A stretch of DNA of 64,000 nucleotides. Source: Notospermus geniculatus (taxonomy: Eukaryota; Nemertea; Pilidiophora; Heteronemertea; Lineidae). Both the position numbers and the translations under genes were made by a program. How positions within the stretch are numbered: position 1 is the stretch's first letter; the number at the start of each line of letters is the position of its first letter. Under the pieces are notes generated by a model. That model did not search any database and had not been told where the DNA came from. It saw nothing but the letters and a program-made list of their open reading frames with translations. Where the stretch lies: contig NMRB01000554.1 in the NCBI GenBank assembly GCA_002633025.1, positions 62,001 through 126,000 on the forward strand, given 5' to 3'. Shown piece after piece: positions 53,125 through 63,202 of this stretch.

Positions 53125-53756
53125 TGGAAATGAATTTTTATGATTATCCTTAAACGTAAAGTCTGGCACAAGTTACGTCATCGCGAGCAAATCATGCTGG
53201 TATTAATAAAAATCCGTCTTTCTGATGTCCCCTGCATTGTTTGTCACAGGTTTGTGGGAACATTCTATTCACCGGTGCTGGATCTCGAGCCGATCACCCA
53301 CTGTCCTGTTGGTATCGGCCCTACCGCCACAACTTACGCGAAGTACTTCCCAGAAACTCCTTCCACCTCCTCCGAGACGGCCAAATAAATATTTGTCTGT
53401 GCTCCCTCTTTGTGCGTTTTCGTTGCAATCTTGGTGATCGGTGTGAAAACGAAGTATAAAATTTTCCACATCGTACTTGTCAAATGTCGGCCCAAGTTGG
53501 TCAAGATGACACCGGGGTGGAGACAATTTGCGGTGACATTTGTCCCTGTGGAAAAAGTCTGTGCATGAGAAGTATGTTACTGAAATTAGATCTTCGTCTT
53601 CACAACGTTCGGCCAGATTGCATAGTATACATGTATATCACAAAGGCTCACGATAGATTGTATTACAGTGAGGTATGTATGTAGGTCCAGAAGTAAAAAT
53701 GCCCCTGTAGGGATTCGCCGATATCTGCACATGAACGACAACTCCACAGCGGACGT
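53125..53756. other. SDR gene intron
   Basis: No supported exon found on the minus strand. Confidence 0.45.
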
Positions 53757-54306
53757 AGCCTGGCGCACACGAGCGCTTCCTGCTTACGGAAAAGTTCATT
53801 CGTGGCACTTGCCTTAAGGAGGAAGCTCCCGTGTGCTGTGCGATTCGAAGCTTCGTGCAGGCGTGGCGAAAAATATCAAACTGGTTTGATATTGGCTGCA
53901 GCGCCTCGAATGACGAAAATCTGTCGTGAATCGCACCGCACACGGGAGCTTCCTCCTTAAAGCGGCGAATCCACTGTCGCAATTTGGGCTTGAGACGGGG
54001 TTGCGGTCCCTTGCGATCGCCTTATATGGCAATCGGAAGTCCTTATATGGTAACCGCAAGGGAACGCAACCGCGTCTCAAGCCAAAATCGCGACAGTGGA
54101 TCACCCGCTTAAGGGCTGATTCATACTCGCTTGCGGACCGTCAAGCGCATGAAACTGATCGCAGGTTTCCACGACGTGAATGTGCACACGCAGTGAAATT
54201 GATCATAGTCGGCGCAAAATCCGGACGGAGTATGAATCAGCCTTAAGGCAAGTGCCACGAATGAACTTTTCCGTAAGCAGGAAGCTCTCGTGTGCGCCAG
54301 GCTTTA
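53757..54306. mobile_element. Nest of four MITEs joined at TTAA
   Basis: Outer element: ends AGCCTGGCGCACACGAGCGC and complement (53757-53816, 54244-54306). Inside it stand three palindromic elements in a row: 53815-53960 (AGGAGGAAGCTCCCGTGTGC), 53961-54103 (AGCGGCGAATCCACTGTCGC) and 54104-54245 (AGGGCTGATTCATACTCG). Every junction reads CTTAAG or CCTTAA, as expected of TTA/TAA-target Harbinger-type MITEs inserting at each other's ends. Confidence 0.85.
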
Positions 54307-54324
54307 GGAGAGTGAGGCCCGCAG

Positions 54325-54530
54325 TATAAGGCCTCGTTCACACGGGCGTATAGCGTAGCGCGTAATGCGTAGAGCGTAAACATTTTTCAAGCTTGAGTCA
54401 ATGAGGAGCTCTCCAGCACGCTTGGCGTCAAGGGGCGTGCGCGTATAATTTTGACTCAAGCTAGAATTATTTTTAACGCTCTACGCGTTACGCTCGACGC
54501 TATACGCTCGCGTGAACGAGGCCTTAAAGG
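54325..54530. mobile_element. Palindromic MITE
   Basis: AAGGCCTCGTTCACACGGGC and complement. The inner part repeats GCGTAGCGCGTAATGCGTAG-type units. Confidence 0.85.
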
Positions 54531-54635
54531 GATACTGAATGATCTTTTCATAATTAAATTTGCACCAATAGTGTTAAATTCGATTTCAATAGCTGTTAAA
54601 CATAATTAGAAACATAACCCACATTAGAAACATAA

Positions 54636-54795
54636 CCCACTACAACGGATTCCGCTGCGGTTTGCGTCGCCGGAGCGGTTTTCACCGGGTTTTGGATAAT
54701 CCTTCGACTGTTTAACAATACATGGCGTGTTAATTATCCCAATGCCTGTGAAAACCGCCTCGGCGCCGCAAACCGCAGCGGAATCCATTGTAGTC
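54636..54795. mobile_element. MITE family D (GTTTCCACTACA type)
   Basis: CACTACAACGGATTCCGCTG to CAGCGGAATCCATTGTAGT, with the inner core TTTTGGATAATCCTTCGA. The same core marks the cluster at 60.7-64 kb. Confidence 0.85.
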
Positions 54796-54948
54796 GCTGT
54801 ATCTGTATTCAAGATGGCGGACGGCTAGTAAGGCATGTTTGTATCATGCCACCGATTTTTGGAAGCAAAAGACACTATCGTGGTATGAACTCACCCATAA
54901 AGTGGTCTAAACTGCAAGGTAATTGTAATAGTGATAGTTGCTGCTGAT

Positions 54949-55057
54949 ATGAGTAGAATGAGTGACCAACCCGAGAAGAAAAAGGGCCGTAAAAACACAG
55001 CCGGCGAGTCAGTGCCGGTTGGCCATTTGTCCGGTAGCAGAAACACCAGAACATGTA
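54949..55057 (+). pseudogene. LINE ORF1, piece 1
   Basis: ATG at 54949. Basic, unstructured start (SDQPEKKKGRKNTAGESVPV). Frame continues after removing 55058-55962. Confidence 0.7.
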
Positions 55058-55962
55058 CAGTCTTTCAAATAAGTAAATGGACAGCGTGTTTTTCAAATAT
55101 CTCCGAGATAAAACAAGATAATTGGATGCGGTTTTCAACATAGTGTGGTATACTTACTTGGTCTTGTATTTCATGTATTTGGGTCAACCTAATTTTAAGC
55201 CTTTGTTATGTAACAGGCAATTTAAAAAAGGTCCAGAAATTAACTTTTTTATTTGTAATTTTTTTCCAACAGATTTGGCACTGATGTGATCAGGTGATTG
55301 ACATGAAAGACTCTTTGCCAAAAAAATCTGTGAAATCTGCTGTCTTTTTCGTGATATCTCAAAATATCAAAATTTGAGATTTTTGATATTTTGAGATATT
55401 GAATATTGTTTTGCTGTTATTCGCTGCCAGACATGATAACAAGATGGCTACGAAATTTTCCACGTGTTTCCATCACCGAATCAGCAGAAAATATTATGTG
55501 AAATCTGGAGGCTGAATACAGAGGCTGAATATCATGACATTTAAGTGAAAAAAGCATTCAAAAATTGCATAAATTATCACGAGGGAATGAATGCTACCAA
55601 ATGACTTTAAAAAATGATCGAATATATCAAAATTTCAAAAATCTCAAATTTTGATATTTTGAGATATTACGAAAACGGAAAAACATTTTCAATATTTTTT
55701 TGCGCAAAAACTCTTATTATCAATCACCTCATCACAACACTTTGAATTCATCTGAAAAAAACTTGAAATAAAAAAGTTGATTTCTGGACCTTTTTAAAAT
55801 TGCCTGTTACATAACAAAGGGTTAAAATTCGGTTGACCCAAATACATGAGATATATGACCAAGTAAGTATACCACACTATGTTGAAAACCGCATCCAATT
55901 ATCTTGATTTATCTCGGAGATATTTGAAAAACACGCTGTCCATTTACTTATTTGAAAGACTG
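55058..55962. mobile_element. 905-bp TA-target foldback inside LINE ORF1
   Basis: Ends CAGTCTTTCAAATAAGTAAA and complement. TA at 55056-55057 and 55963-55964. Arms of about 190 bp, AT-rich centre. Confidence 0.92.
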
Positions 55963-55964
55963 TA

Positions 55965-56091
55965 CATCTACAACTACGGCTACGTGTACAGGGACCGCAA
56001 TAGCCAGGCCAGCAGGAAATACGACGTGCGTGATTGCACCTGGCTTGCCTGGTATTGTTCAACCGAGTGCGAACCAGCCAACGCCTATATA
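55965..56091 (+). pseudogene. LINE ORF1, piece 2
   Basis: Thr/Ala/Pro-rich spacer (STTTATCTGTAIARPAGN, then GLPGIVQPSANQPTPIY). In frame with pieces 1 and 3 once both insertions are removed. Confidence 0.7.
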
Positions 56092-56484
56092 CTGTATAAT
56101 ATGACTTATCCGGCCACCGCGGCCAACCTGCGAACCACGCGAATTATTGACTATACACGATCCAGGCCAAGTTATGAAAGGCCTAGTCAGGGTTACATGT
56201 TCAATGGAAATCGTCTTACGCCTGGCGAGCATCGTTAATGGATATTCCGCGGTGAGGGTCAGTTTCACTTTTGTCAAAATGAACTGACCAATACGATTTG
56301 TAAATGACGTCAATTAAACCAAGGCCTGCTGTGGAATAAAACTGCGGTCTGCCGTTGAAAAGAAACTCACAAGTGATGTGTAACCCTAACTAGGCGTTTC
56401 ATAACTTGGCCTGGATCGTGTATAATCAATAATTCCCGTGGTTCGCAGGTTGGCCGCGGTGGCCGGATAAGTCATATTATACAG
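56092..56484. mobile_element. 393-bp TA-target MITE inside LINE ORF1
   Basis: Ends CTGTATAATATGACTTATCC and complement. TA at 56090-56091 and 56485-56486. Confidence 0.92.
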
Positions 56485-56486
56485 TA

Positions 56487-57055
56487 CATACCTATGCAAG
56501 GTGCTCTGCCCCCTAATATGTCGCAGTGGATGGCAGATGTAAGTGCCCAACTCAGTGATATTCAAATGAAATTCTCGAAGTTGGATCTAATTGAACGAAA
56601 AACCGAGGACCTGTCACTCGAAATTGGTAGGCTAAATAAGTCAATGGCCGATTTAGAATCCAGCACCAAGTTTGTCAGTGATAGCTTTGAAGGGGTCAGG
56701 AAGGAAATACAGAATACGAGTACTGAAATGAACGTGCTGAGTAAAGAGAATCAGGAGCTGAAAAGGACTGTTCTTGATTTGCAATGTCGTTCCATGCAGA
56801 ATAACTTGTTATTCTTCAATATTCCCGAGCTGGAAGACGAAAACACAGAGGAGGTTGTGCTTACATTCATTGAGGAAAAAATGCGAGCTGAGAAAAAGGA
56901 TCTGAAAATCGAGGTAGCTCATCGGTATGGAGGCAGAGTTCGTGGAAAGCCACGTGCAGTAGTCGCTAAGTTCGCTTCACGCAAAGATAAGGACAAGGTA
57001 CCCTTAGTCAATAATAAATGCCCAGCTAATTTTCCGGCATATCTCAATGAATATT
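56487..57055 (+). pseudogene. LINE ORF1, piece 3: coiled coil and RRM
   Basis: A leucine-heptad coiled coil (about codons 15-95) is followed by QNNLLFFNIPELEDE, the RNA-recognition-like core of L1 ORF1p (Transposase_22), and HRYGG. Nucleic-acid-binding, trimerising protein of the retrotransposon particle. Interrupted at 57056. Confidence 0.85.
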
Positions 57056-57970
57056 TTTCATAGCCACGTTTTCTTTTCATACGCATAATCTAGGGCCGCT
57101 AGGACACCTTTTAAGACCATAAAACTTGAAATCATTACACAACTGTGTTTTTGGCAAAAGTTTGAAATTTGGCCAAAATATCATGTTTTTTTAATACTCA
57201 CTTGTTCGGGTTGAAACTGGCACTGTTTTGAAGCCAGTCTGTTTCTGGAGAATACAATTTTTTTAAATTCAAAATTGAGCAACTTTGTGACGATTTATGA
57301 TGATTTTTCTGTGGAATAAAATCCCCGCAATTCCAGTTGACTCCAAGCCACATTTTATCAATACTCCGATCACGTGCCCTAATTCAGTAAGTCTATTGAA
57401 GGCCTATTCAAACCGGGGCCTATTCAAACATTTATGTTGATCCCAATAACAGGTTACGCAGGTGTTTATGACTGTCACAAGGCCTGCATCAATGGGAGTT
57501 GACCACGATTACCCAGTGCAACTTACACCGGTGTGTCAGTCACCAAGTTGGCCTATTGTGAGAGACACGATTCATAATTTCACAAGGGGCCTATTACTCC
57601 ATGTCAGTCGCTCCTTTTGTGGTTGAGAGGCTAATAAATATTCACGACTGGGTAATGCTAAAACCCTGTGCCTTGAGTGCCTGGAACGAATGGCAAGAAC
57701 TGGGAAAACCATTTTACAAAATCATCTGTAACTTTGCTTTAAATGGGAATTTTAGCATTCCGAAAATTTTCATGTGTCAAGAAACAGATTGGCTTCAAAA
57801 CAGTGCCAGTTTCAATCCGAACAAGTGATTATTAAAAAAACATGATATTTTGGCCAAATTTCAAACTTTTGCCAAAAACACAGTTGTGTAATGATTTCAA
57901 GTTTTATGGTCTTAAAAGGTGTCCCAGTGGCCCTAGATTATGCGTATGAAAAGAAAAAGTGGCTATGAAA
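57056..57970. mobile_element. 915-bp foldback with AATATT duplication, inside LINE ORF1
   Basis: Ends TTTCATAGCCACGTTTTCTT and complement. AATATT at 57050-57055 and 57971-57976 (6 bp, itself a palindrome). Removal of 921 bp keeps the frame. The superfamily is unclear; Dada-type elements have 6-7 bp duplications. Confidence 0.82.
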
Positions 57971-57976
57971 AATATT

Positions 57977-58272
57977 CATGGAGTTATGCCGGAAAGTTAG
58001 CTGGGCATTTATTTTTGACTAAGGGTGTACGTAAAAATGGTAAGAACTTGAAAGATACGGACTTTCGGGTAACGGAACAGTTCCCGAGGGAAATCAATGA
58101 ATGCCGGAATAAATTGTATCCCTACCTAAAGAAGGCGAGAGCTGAAGGGCGTAAGGCTTATTTGAAAAGGGACACTCTTTATGTCGATAGGAAGGCTTAC
58201 ACGACGGAAAATGTCCATACGTGCCCGGTTAGGTTAGATAGAGCAGCAACCACTGGTGAGAGGAACACATAG
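57977..58272 (+). pseudogene. LINE ORF1, piece 4: C-terminal domain
   Basis: SWSYAGKLAGH, then LKDTDFRVTEQFPREINECR, YLKKARAEGRKAYLKRDTLY: the ORF1p C-terminal domain. Ends TAG 58270-58272. Confidence 0.85.
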
Positions 58273-59184
58273 GACAATGTGAGGGAACAGTCAGATGATG
58301 ATGTGGGTGTAACACATGGTTTTCATCCTAGTGTTAAGTTTTTTAGTTTGAATGTCTGTGGGCTTAGTAATCGGCTAGCAAACAGTGATTTTGTTGATCA
58401 TATCAAAGATTTTGATGTTTTAGCTTTTCAAGAATCAAAAACAGATGAAGTTGATGATATTACGTTACGGTCATTTTTCTGTGAAATTGGTTTCGATTAT
58501 TTTGGTCTACACCGTAAACGCCTGGCCACTTACAGGTCCGGTGGCCTTGTATTTTGTGTAAAATCATGGTTACGTGAACAGGTCACGCCACTAAGGCATA
58601 ATAGTTCGAATTCTCAATGGTTTGTATTTAAAGCTGGGAGTATTATGGATAGACAGGTTATTGTGTCTAATGTTTATGTTCCGCCTGAAAACACAAGGTT
58701 TTCTAGTACTGCAATATTTGATGAGTTAGAAGGTGAATTACTCGAAAAGGTGAATCAAGCTGACAAATGTGTACTTTTCATGGGTGATTTCAATGCCTAC
58801 ACTGGTACTTTAAAAGATTACAATGAGCCGCCAGATGACTTTGATCAAGCAAATTTAGGTATAGATATTGATGAAATAGTTGATTTTAATCTACCTAGAA
58901 GAGTATCGAAGGATGGTCACAGGCCCAACAATTATGGACATAGGATACGATTTTGTAAATATTTTGATGTTTTTATTGTGAATGGAAGAGCTGGTGCTGA
59001 CAAGGGTGTTGGAGCCCTGACTTGTAGGCGTGGCTCATTGGTTGACTATGTTATCTCTTCAAAGCCACTATTGTCTCGTTTTAGTTCATTTGTGGTCCAA
59101 CCGTTTGATGCTGTTTTTTCGGACGTCCATTCTGGTATTGCCTTCAGTATTTTATCTAACTTGCCCTGCAAACAAGATGAGTGA
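58273..59184 (+). pseudogene. LINE ORF2, APE-type endonuclease
   Basis: Same frame as ORF1, separated by one TAG. No ATG until deep in the domain. Motifs: SLNVCGL, FQESKTDE, SGGLVFCV, VYVPP, FMGDFNAYTG, DYVISS and a late SDVHSGIAF: the AP-endonuclease-like nicking domain with N, E, D-x-N and SDH-type residues (here SDVH). The frame stops before any reverse transcriptase. Confidence 0.85.
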
Positions 59185-59708
59185 GCAATTAAGAAATGAA
59201 TAGGGTCCAAGCCCCACAAGGTTGCTGGACCTGAAAGGGTGTCTGTAATAAATGGATGGCTGGTTGAGCTGAAAGAAAAGAGATTAATAAATTAAGGCAA
59301 GTGTGAATTCCTATACAAAACATGGCTTGTGTAATTAAGAAAGCCGACGGACGGCTACAGAAGACAAAAGAGGCATTGTAGGCCTAAGCTAAAGCCTGCA
59401 CACTCTAAACAAATTGATATGAAAACATATGAATGTGGGAAAGATTAAGAAAATGGAGACTGNNNNNNNNNNNNNNNNNNNNNNNNNNNNNNNNNNNNNN
59501 NNNNNNNNNNNNNNNNNNNNNNNNNNNNNNNNNNNNNNNNNNNNNNNNNNNNNNNNNNNNNNNNNNNNNNNNNNNNNNNNNNNNNNNNNNNNNNNNNNNN
59601 NNNNNNNNNNNNNNNNNNNNNNNNNNNNNNNNNNNNNNNNNNNNNNNNNNNNNNNNNNNNNNNNNNNNNNNNNNNNNNNGGTAACTAAATCTGCCGGTAG
59701 ACATATTA
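59185..59708. other. Lost RT region and assembly gap
   Basis: Frames are closed and the N gap spans 59463-59679. The reverse-transcriptase core (FADD box) is not in the visible bases. Confidence 0.8.
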
Positions 59709-60533
59709 TTGCAGCTATTTCAGACCAATGTTAAACCCATACTCCTTTACGCTTGTGAAGTCTGGGGAGATGAAGATCTATCAGCTATTGAAGCTATTCA
59801 TCTCAAGTTCCTAAAGATGATACTGAGGGTCAGGCAAAGCACCCCCTCCTGCATGGTTTATGGTGAACTTGGAGAATACCCCTTACTGATTGATGTAGCC
59901 ACAAGAATGATCAGTTTTTGGGCTAAGTTAGTAGCTGGAAGAAATGATAAAATTACGTTCTTGATGTACCATTGCCTATTGAATTATTTTAATAACGGGG
60001 CGTTCCAATCTAAATGGATTTGTAAGGTGAAAAACATCCTTGATTGTTGTGGTTTTACTGATGTATGGATCAGCCAGTATCAGAATTTTGTCAGCCCGAA
60101 GTGGGTTACTGAGGCGGTAAAGCTTCGTTTGTGTGACCAATATGTTCAAAAATGGCAACAGGAGGTTAACACATCTGCTAAGTGTCTCAATTATCGGATT
60201 TTTAAGTATGAATTTGAATTCGAAAAATATCTTACTTGTTTACCCGAGAGATTGTGGATTACTTTATGTAAGTTCCGGCTAGGTAATCATAGGTTGCCCA
60301 TTGAAGTGGGACGGTATAATGGTGTGCCAAGGTCTGAGCGTATATGTGAATTTTGTGACGATAACCGTATTGGTGACGAATTTCACTTTTTACTTGAATG
60401 TAGAGGTATAAGTGTAACTAGGCAAAAATATATTCCACGTTATTTCTACGCCCACCCTTGTACTGCTAAGTTTGACCAACTTGCAAATCTTGCAAAAATG
60501 TTGCTTGAGTGCAAACGTCTGTATAATTTATGA
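59709..60533 (+). pseudogene. LINE ORF2, C-terminal region
   Basis: VKPILLYACEVWGDEDLSAI marks the end of the RT/thumb. It ends with the zinc knuckle ICEFCDDNRIGDEFHFLLEC (C-x2-C-x8-H-x4-C). Stop at 60531-60533. Confidence 0.85.
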
Positions 60534-60688
60534 CCTGTCTGCTGTTGCCTCCACAAATAAAAATTGATGCCATCTTGATGTATATTGGATTGTAAAACAT
60601 AATTCTCACTGTACCTTTTGGTGGTGAATAAATAGAAATTGAAATTGAAATTGGAAACAGGCCTTTAAGTGGAAAAGGGGCTTAAAGG

Positions 60689-60872
60689 CCCGTTTCCGCT
60701 ACAGCGGATTCCGCGGCGGTTTCCGGCGAGCGGTGCGGTTTTCACAGGGCTTTGGATAATCCTTCGATGGTTAAACAATACAATGGCCTATTGATTATCC
60801 CAATGCCTGTGAAAACCGCTCCGCTCGCCGCAAGACGCGGCGGAATTCGCTATAGTGGAAACGGGCCTTTAG
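60689..60872. mobile_element. MITE family D
   Basis: AAGGCCCGTTTCCGCTACAG to CTATAGTGGAAACGGGCCTT, TTA-like target. Copy in unit 2 at 62186-62368. Confidence 0.85.
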
Positions 60873-60922
60873 AATGCGTTCATCAGGCCCCACCTATGAG
60901 TCCGCCAGTTGACTTTGCTTAC

Positions 60923-61042
60923 CTTCGAGTCTTTTCGCCAGCTCTGTGGTGAAATAGACATTAGCTAACTTGCTCTGTCGGTAAGAGATCCAAGGACCGT
61001 ACGATTTCTCAAGCATCAGGTCATCGAAATGAATTTTACCCT
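60923..61042 (-). CDS. Retinol-dehydrogenase-like SDR, catalytic exon, copy 1
   Basis: A 120-bp exon between acceptor TGCATGTATTTTCAG and donor CTCGAAG|GTAAGC. It encodes [20 protein letters not shown], then [24 protein letters not shown] is the Y-x3-K catalytic pair of short-chain dehydrogenases and SKLAN is typical of RDH11-14. Symmetric phase 1-1. Identical in sequence to the copy at 62419-62538. Earlier exons (Rossmann fold) lie beyond the window; the last exon is at 53024-53124. Confidence 0.88.
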
Positions 61043-61102
61043 CTGAAAATACATGCAAAGTCGGCATTTGTGTTTGACAATTCCGGTACCGATTTATATA
61101 AA

Positions 61103-61286
61103 GGCCTGTATCCACTAGTCCGGGTTACCGCTGCGGTTTGCCACGCCGGGATTTTTTCACAGGGTTTTGGATAATCCTTCGATGGTTTTTAAACAATACA
61201 TAGCGTGTTAATTGTCCCAATGCCTGTGAAAATCGCTCCCGCGCCGCAAACCGCACCGGAAACCGTTGTAGTGGATACAGGCCTTA
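61103..61286. mobile_element. MITE family D
   Basis: AGGCCTGTATCCACTAGTCC to GTTGTAGTGGATACAGGCCT, core TTTTGGATAATCCTTCGATG. Confidence 0.85.
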
Positions 61287-61289
61287 AGT

Positions 61290-61456
61290 ACTGAGACCTA
61301 TTTCCACAGCGGTGTCCGCCGCGTTTTGCGGTGAGCGGCGCGGTTTTCACACCATTTGGAGACTCCTTCGTTGGCCGAGCCGAATATTCGGCGTGTTCTA
61401 ATCTAATGCCTGTGAAAATCGCACCGCATTAAACCGAGACGGAAAACGGGACTTTA
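61290..61456. mobile_element. MITE family D, divergent
   Basis: ACCTATTTCCACAGCGGTGT to GAGACGGAAAACGGGACTTT, core altered. Confidence 0.7.
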
Positions 61457-61706
61457 AAAGACCCGTTTCCACCATCTGATTGAATTAGAATCAGAATCAG
61501 AATCAGATTCTCACCATTCTATCTGGCCTGACGTTCATCTAGCCTGGTTTGAATCCATCACATTTCCCGCTCAGAGCCTCAGCCAATCATCGGTGTGCAA
61601 AGGGTAATCGACGTACCAATCAAAATCCGTGTTACAAATTGTGCGGGAAGAGAAGAGAAAGTGCCGAACGGCGATTTGTTTCACGAGTTCTGATTGGCTC
61701 ACAGGA

Positions 61707-62023
61707 TTACTTGTTTACCCGAGAGATTGTGGATTACTTTATGTAAGTTCCGGCTAGGTAATCATAGGTTGCCCATTGAAGTGGGACGGTATAATGGTGT
61801 GCCAAGGTCTGAGCGTATATGCGAATTTTGTGACGATAACCGTATTGGTGACGAATTTCACTTTTTACTTGAATGTAGAGGTATAAGTGTAACTAGGCAA
61901 AAATATATTCCACGTTATTTCTACGCCCACCCTTGTACTGCTAAGTTTGACCAACTTTTTAAGAAACAAGAAGTAAATCTTGCAAAAATGTTGCTTGAGT
62001 GCAAACGTCTGTATAATTTATGA
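61707..62023 (+). pseudogene. LINE ORF2 C-terminus, duplicate
   Basis: Same zinc-knuckle end as 59709-60533, with five extra residues (FKKQEV region) that look ancestral, so unit 1 probably carries a deletion. Confidence 0.88.
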
Positions 62024-62185
62024 CCTGTCTGCTGTTGCCTCCACAAATAAAAATTGATGCCATCTTGATGTATATTGGATTGTAAAACATAATTCTCACT
62101 GTACCTTTTGGTGGTGAATAAATAGAAATTGAAATTGAAATTGAAATTGGAAACAGGCCTTTAAGTGGAAAAGGGGCTTAAAGGC

Positions 62186-62368
62186 CCGTTTCCGCTATAG
62201 CGGATTCCGCGGCGGTTTCCGGCAAGCGGTGCGGTTTTCACAGGGCTTTGGATAATCCTTCGATGGTTAAACAATACAATGGCCTATTGATTATCCCAAT
62301 GCCTGTGAAAACCGCTCCGCTCGCCGCAAGACGCGGCGGAATTCGCTATAGTGGAAACGGGCCTTTAG
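62186..62368. mobile_element. MITE family D, duplicate of 60689-60872
   Basis: Two to three substitutions relative to unit 1. Confidence 0.85.
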
Positions 62369-62418
62369 AATGCGTCCATCAGGCCCCACCTATGAGTCCG
62401 CCAGTTGACTTTGCTTAC

Positions 62419-62538
62419 CTTCGAGTCTTTTCGCCAGCTCTGTGGTGAAATAGACATTAGCTAACTTGCTCTGTCGGTAAGAGATCCAAGGACCGTACGA
62501 TTTCTCAAGCATCAGGTCATCGAAATGAATTTTACCCT
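62419..62538 (-). CDS. Retinol-dehydrogenase-like SDR, catalytic exon, copy 2
   Basis: Identical protein and splice sites to 60923-61042, 1496 bp apart. Because the exon is phase 1-1, both copies could be spliced in together (two active-site segments, unlikely to fold) or alternatively. An assembly duplication of two haplotypes is also possible. Confidence 0.86.
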
Positions 62539-62598
62539 CTGAAAATACATGCAAAGTCGGCATTTGTGTTTGACAATTCCGGTACCGATTTATATAAA

Positions 62599-62952
62599 GG
62601 CCTGTATCCACTAGTCCGGGTTACCGCTGCGGTTTGCCACGCCGGGATTTTTTCACAGGGTTTTGGATAATCCTTCGATGGTTTTTAAACAATACATAGC
62701 GTGTTAATTGTCCCAATGCCTGTGAAAATCGCTCCCGCGCCGCAAACCGCACCGGAAACCGTTGTAGTGGATACAGGCCTTAAGTACTGAGACCTATTTC
62801 CACAGCGGTGTCCGCCGCGTTTTGCGGTGAGCGGCGCGGTTTTCACACCATTTGGAGACTCCTTCGTTGGCCGAGCCGAATATTCGGCGTGTTCTAATCT
62901 AATGCCTGTGAAAATCGCACCGCATTAAACCGAGACGGAAAACGGGACTTTA
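62599..62952. mobile_element. Two MITE family D copies (unit 2)
   Basis: 62599-62782 and 62786-62952 duplicate 61103-61286 and 61290-61456. Confidence 0.85.
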
Positions 62953-63202
62953 AAAGACCCGTTTCCACCATCTGATTGAATTAGAATCAGAATCAGAATC
63001 AGATTCTCACCATTCTATCTGGCCTGACGTTCATCTAGCCTGGTTTGAATCCATCACATTTCCCGCTCAGAGCCTCAGCCAATCATCGGTGTGCAAAGGG
63101 TAATCGACGTACCAATCAAAATCCGTGTTACAAATTGTGCGGGAAGAGAAGAGAAAGTGCCGAACGGCGATTTGTTTCACGAGTTCTGATTGGCTCACAG
63201 GT

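Larger units (their letters stand above)
54800..60656 (+). mobile_element. L1-like LINE, full-length in outline but broken
   Basis: The 5' region has TTCAAGATGGCGGACGGC, like the YY1 motif at L1 starts. Then come ORF1 (four pieces), ORF2 endonuclease, a loss or gap over the reverse transcriptase, the ORF2 C terminus, AATAAA and a (GAAATT)n tail at 60634-60652. It is in the intron of the minus-strand SDR gene. The missing RT makes it inactive. Confidence 0.85.
60232..61706. repeat. 1.5-kb tandem duplication, unit 1
   Basis: Starts in the LINE C-terminal region (TTACTTGTTTACCCG) and ends at GATTGGCTCACAGG. Unit 2 (61707-63202) is nearly identical, with +15 bp in the LINE frame and one extra GAAATT. 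Confidence 0.93.
61707..63202. repeat. 1.5-kb tandem duplication, unit 2
   Basis: Repeats the content of 60232-61706 in order: LINE 3' end, MITE, SDR exon, two MITEs. Confidence 0.93.

Noticed and set aside
53269-53526. Minus-strand frame as missing SDR exon
   Set aside because: Residues do not match the PGxVxT region and no splice sites fit.
55879-56238. 119-codon plus-strand frame
   Set aside because: Crosses the ends of two insertions; the true LINE frame here is another one.
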